64,000 nucleotides of DNA, taken from positions 5,151,524 through 5,215,523 of the forward strand of contig CP036434.1 of NCBI GenBank assembly GCA_007751475.1, given 5' to 3'. Shown in pieces: positions 62,242 through 64,000 of the stretch. The stretch's first letter is position 1; each line of letters opens with the position of its first letter. Made by a program: the position numbers and the translations under genes. Source of the DNA: Saltatorellus ferox (GTDB lineage Bacteria > Planctomycetota > UBA1135 > GCA-002686595). The notes below the pieces were generated by a model, which saw only the letters and a program-made list of their open reading frames with translations, searched no databases and had not been told where the DNA came from.

Positions 62242-62568
62242 ACCTCGCTGGCTCCCCATCGCTGGCGCACCGCGAGGCGGTACCGAACCTGGCAATACCG
62301 AACCCGACCCAAATCCGCCACGTTCCCGCTGGTGGAGATCGTGATAGGGATCAACACGGGAGGTCTGTCGAGTAGCGTCGCGCGGAGCGTATAGCGTCCC
62401 AGCGGTGCGATTCCACGCGCACAGCCAAGATCCGCAAAACCGCATTCTGTGGCGCAGACTCCTGGCGAGAGCCCAATCTGCCGTTACACATGCTGGAGCA
62501 TGGGGTACCGTGGTGGTGGCGCACCTTCTCGCGCCAAAAACTCCCGCAACCCTCCTCCCTCGCTTCCC
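62242..62568. other. Intergenic region upstream of the beta-helix gene
   Basis: About 330 bases with no supported gene. A short direct repeat (GGTACCGAACC and AATACCGAACCC, near 62279-62307) is the only pattern noted. No clear promoter boxes. Confidence 0.5.
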
Positions 62569-64000
62569 ATGCACCTGAATCCCCTCTCCGTGGGGCGCCT
62601 CGCCGTATTTTTCCTCGGTCTGCCCGGCCTCTCGCTTTCGTCTGCGGCGCCGCGCGCCGCGCTGCCACTCACCCCTTGGGCCGACGTCTGGGTCAACCCA
62701 GTCAGCGGCTCCGACGCCAGTGTCGGGACGTCGGCGTCGACGGCGCTGAAGACTCTGCTCGAAGCCGTGAGTCGCGTCTCGGCTGGCGACACCGTTCATC
62801 TCTTGCCTGGCACCTACGCCGAGGCCACGGGCGAGATGTTTCCCATCGTGATTCCTGCGGGAGTTCGTCTCGAGTCAACCGCAGGCCGCAACGTGACCAC
62901 GATCGATGGAAGAGGCGCCTCCAGTCCCGCCACCTATATCTTCGACTGCCGCCCCGGATCCACCTTGGCAGGCGTCACGCTCCTGAGAGATAGCCAGGAT
63001 CATCTCGGCTTCACCATAGGTGATGCCAGCACAACGCAGCTCATCGAAGACGTCGAGTTCGTGGGCGGAGCGGCTGTCCTTCAGACGGAGAACAGCTACT
63101 TCCAGTTCGATCGGTGCGCCATGCGCTCACAGACGACTGCGTCCGTATCCGTCCGAACCCAGAGCGACCTGGATGAGCTTCACCTTCGGTTGAACGACTG
63201 CGAGCTCTCTGGATCTCCGGACGGTGTGAAAGCGCAATTCACGGCCCTCAATGACGCAAGCATTGAGCTCGAACGTTGCCGCATGGTCGACGGCGGAATC
63301 GCGATCAACCTCTACAGCGCTAGCTACACGACCCCAAAGCTTGCCCTACGCAACTGCCTGATCGCCCGGAACGGGACAGGCATTCAGATCGGAGACGGGG
63401 GCTTGCTGCTCTACACCCAGGTGAACATCGAGCATTGCACGATCACCGACCATGTGCGATACGGCATCGACATCAGGGAGACCAACTTTCCTGAGTCGGG
63501 CATTCACTCCTCGATCATCACGGGCAGCGGGTACTCGGACGTCAGGGTTCAGGCCTACGGCGTGCCGATCAGGATGCGTCACTCACTCGTGGAGGACGGC
63601 GGATATCAGGCTCACAGCAGCAACCTGTCAGGTGACCCCGGATTCATGGCGGCGAGCATCGGGAACTACTCGTTGCGCGCTGATTCTGTTTGTCTTGACA
63701 AGGGGCTCAGCGGTGTCCCGTCGTCGAGCACGGACTTGGACGGGAGACCTCGATCGATGGATGGGGACCTGGACCTCGGACCTGCTCCGGACATGGGTGC
63801 GCTGGAGCATGCGCCACTCGCGGGACCCGACGCGATCGAGATTGGCCAGCAGGCCCTGTTCGGGCTCAGCGGTCCACCCGGTAGCTTCTCGACGCTCATC
63901 ATCGCCCCGGGCGGCTACGCTTCCTTCGGCAACACCACGCCTTTTGGCCGGTTGTTCCTTCAACCAACCGGAGCGTTCCGGGTGACCCCCGTCATGACCA
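62569..64000 (+). CDS. Secreted right-handed beta-helix protein, choice-of-anchor type (3' end missing)
   Basis: 477 codons, open to the window edge. A signal peptide (LAVFFLGLPGLSLSSAAPRA) is followed by a DUF1565-like start (WVNPVSGSDASVGTSASTAL, then DTVHLLPGTYAEATGEMFPI). A parallel beta-helix region comes next (FDRCAMRSQT, LNDCELSGSPDG, LERCRMVDGGIAINL, LRNCLIARNGTGIQIG, IEHCTITDHVRYGID). The closing motif TDLDGRPRSMDGDLDLGPAP and DMGALEHAP is the choice-of-anchor-Q signature. A final domain (IGQQALFGLSGPPGSFSTLI) runs off the window. Such proteins are extracellular or surface-attached, often carbohydrate-binding; no enzymatic residues can be assigned. Confidence 0.85.
   Translation, partial: MHLNPLSVGRLAVFFLGLPGLSLSSAAPRAALPLTPWADVWVNPVSGSDASVGTSASTALKTLLEAVSRVSAGDTVHLLPGTYAEATGEMFPIVIPAGVRLESTAGRNVTTIDGRGASSPATYIFDCRPGSTLAGVTLLRDSQDHLGFTIGDASTTQLIEDVEFVGGAAVLQTENSYFQFDRCAMRSQTTASVSVRTQSDLDELHLRLNDCELSGSPDGVKAQFTALNDASIELERCRMVDGGIAINLYSASYTTPKLALRNCLIARNGTGIQIGDGGLLLYTQVNIEHCTITDHVRYGIDIRETNFPESGIHSSIITGSGYSDVRVQAYGVPIRMRHSLVEDGGYQAHSSNLSGDPGFMAASIGNYSLRADSVCLDKGLSGVPSSSTDLDGRPRSMDGDLDLGPAPDMGALEHAPLAGPDAIEIGQQALFGLSGPPGSFSTLIIAPGGYASFGNTTPFGRLFLQPTGAFRVTPVMT

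Overview
The window is a GC-rich bacterial chromosome segment, almost certainly from a planctomycete-like bacterium. The inference rests on gene content: secretins joined to TPR/coiled-coil regions, ECF sigma factors fused to large extracytoplasmic carboxypeptidase-regulatory-like domains, a parallel beta-helix 'choice-of-anchor' protein, and an alternative complex III (ACIII) operon with a caa3-type oxidase. No rRNA or tRNA is visible to fix the taxonomy. Translational coupling (TAATG, TGATG, ATGA, TAGTG) is common inside operons and Shine-Dalgarno sequences are weak.

Layout. (1) 2-493: 3' part of a family-4-like uracil-DNA glycosylase gene. (2) 944-14265, plus strand: a possible energised outer-membrane machine. 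A secretin-domain lipoprotein, two TPR proteins, an ExbB/TolQ motor protein, two different ExbD/TolR proteins and a second secretin-domain lipoprotein follow one another, with no GspE-type ATPase, no GspF and no pseudopilins. A HAD hydrolase follows (14390-15112). (3) 15275-30610, minus strand: a complete respiratory operon. It reads ActA, ActB, ActC, an ActD-ActE fusion, ActF, a small membrane protein, SCO, CoxB with a fused cytochrome c, CoxA of the A2 (YS motif) type, CoxC, a subunit IV and an extra subunit III-like protein. Electrons would pass from quinol through ACIII to the oxidase. (4) 31305-33537, minus: a RegB/RegA-type redox two-component pair, a good candidate controller of region 3.

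(5) 33583-49378: two complete peptide (Opp/Dpp) ABC importers in mirror orientation. One reads leftward (substrate-binding protein, B, C, D, F) and the other rightward in the same order. Between them lie a perfect 205-bp palindrome (two 102-nt arms around one base) and a secreted endonuclease/exonuclease/phosphatase-family lipoprotein. The palindrome carries five GGACCWGGTCC dyads spaced exactly 29 bp centre to centre. Both OppC permeases are about twice the normal length because of large insertions after the first membrane helix.

(6) 49609-54625: a diacylglycerol-kinase-like lipid kinase, an SGNH hydrolase, two small membrane proteins and a BNR/sortilin-like repeat protein. (7) 54660-62241: two ECF sigma factors, each continuous with a membrane helix and a long carboxypeptidase-regulatory-like region, flanking a membrane-anchored protein with the same repeats and a frameshifted gene remnant. 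(8) 62569-64000: the 5' part of a secreted beta-helix protein.

The most promising undescribed features are the ExbBD/secretin cluster, the palindrome between the mirrored opp operons, and the sigma-factor/surface-domain fusions.
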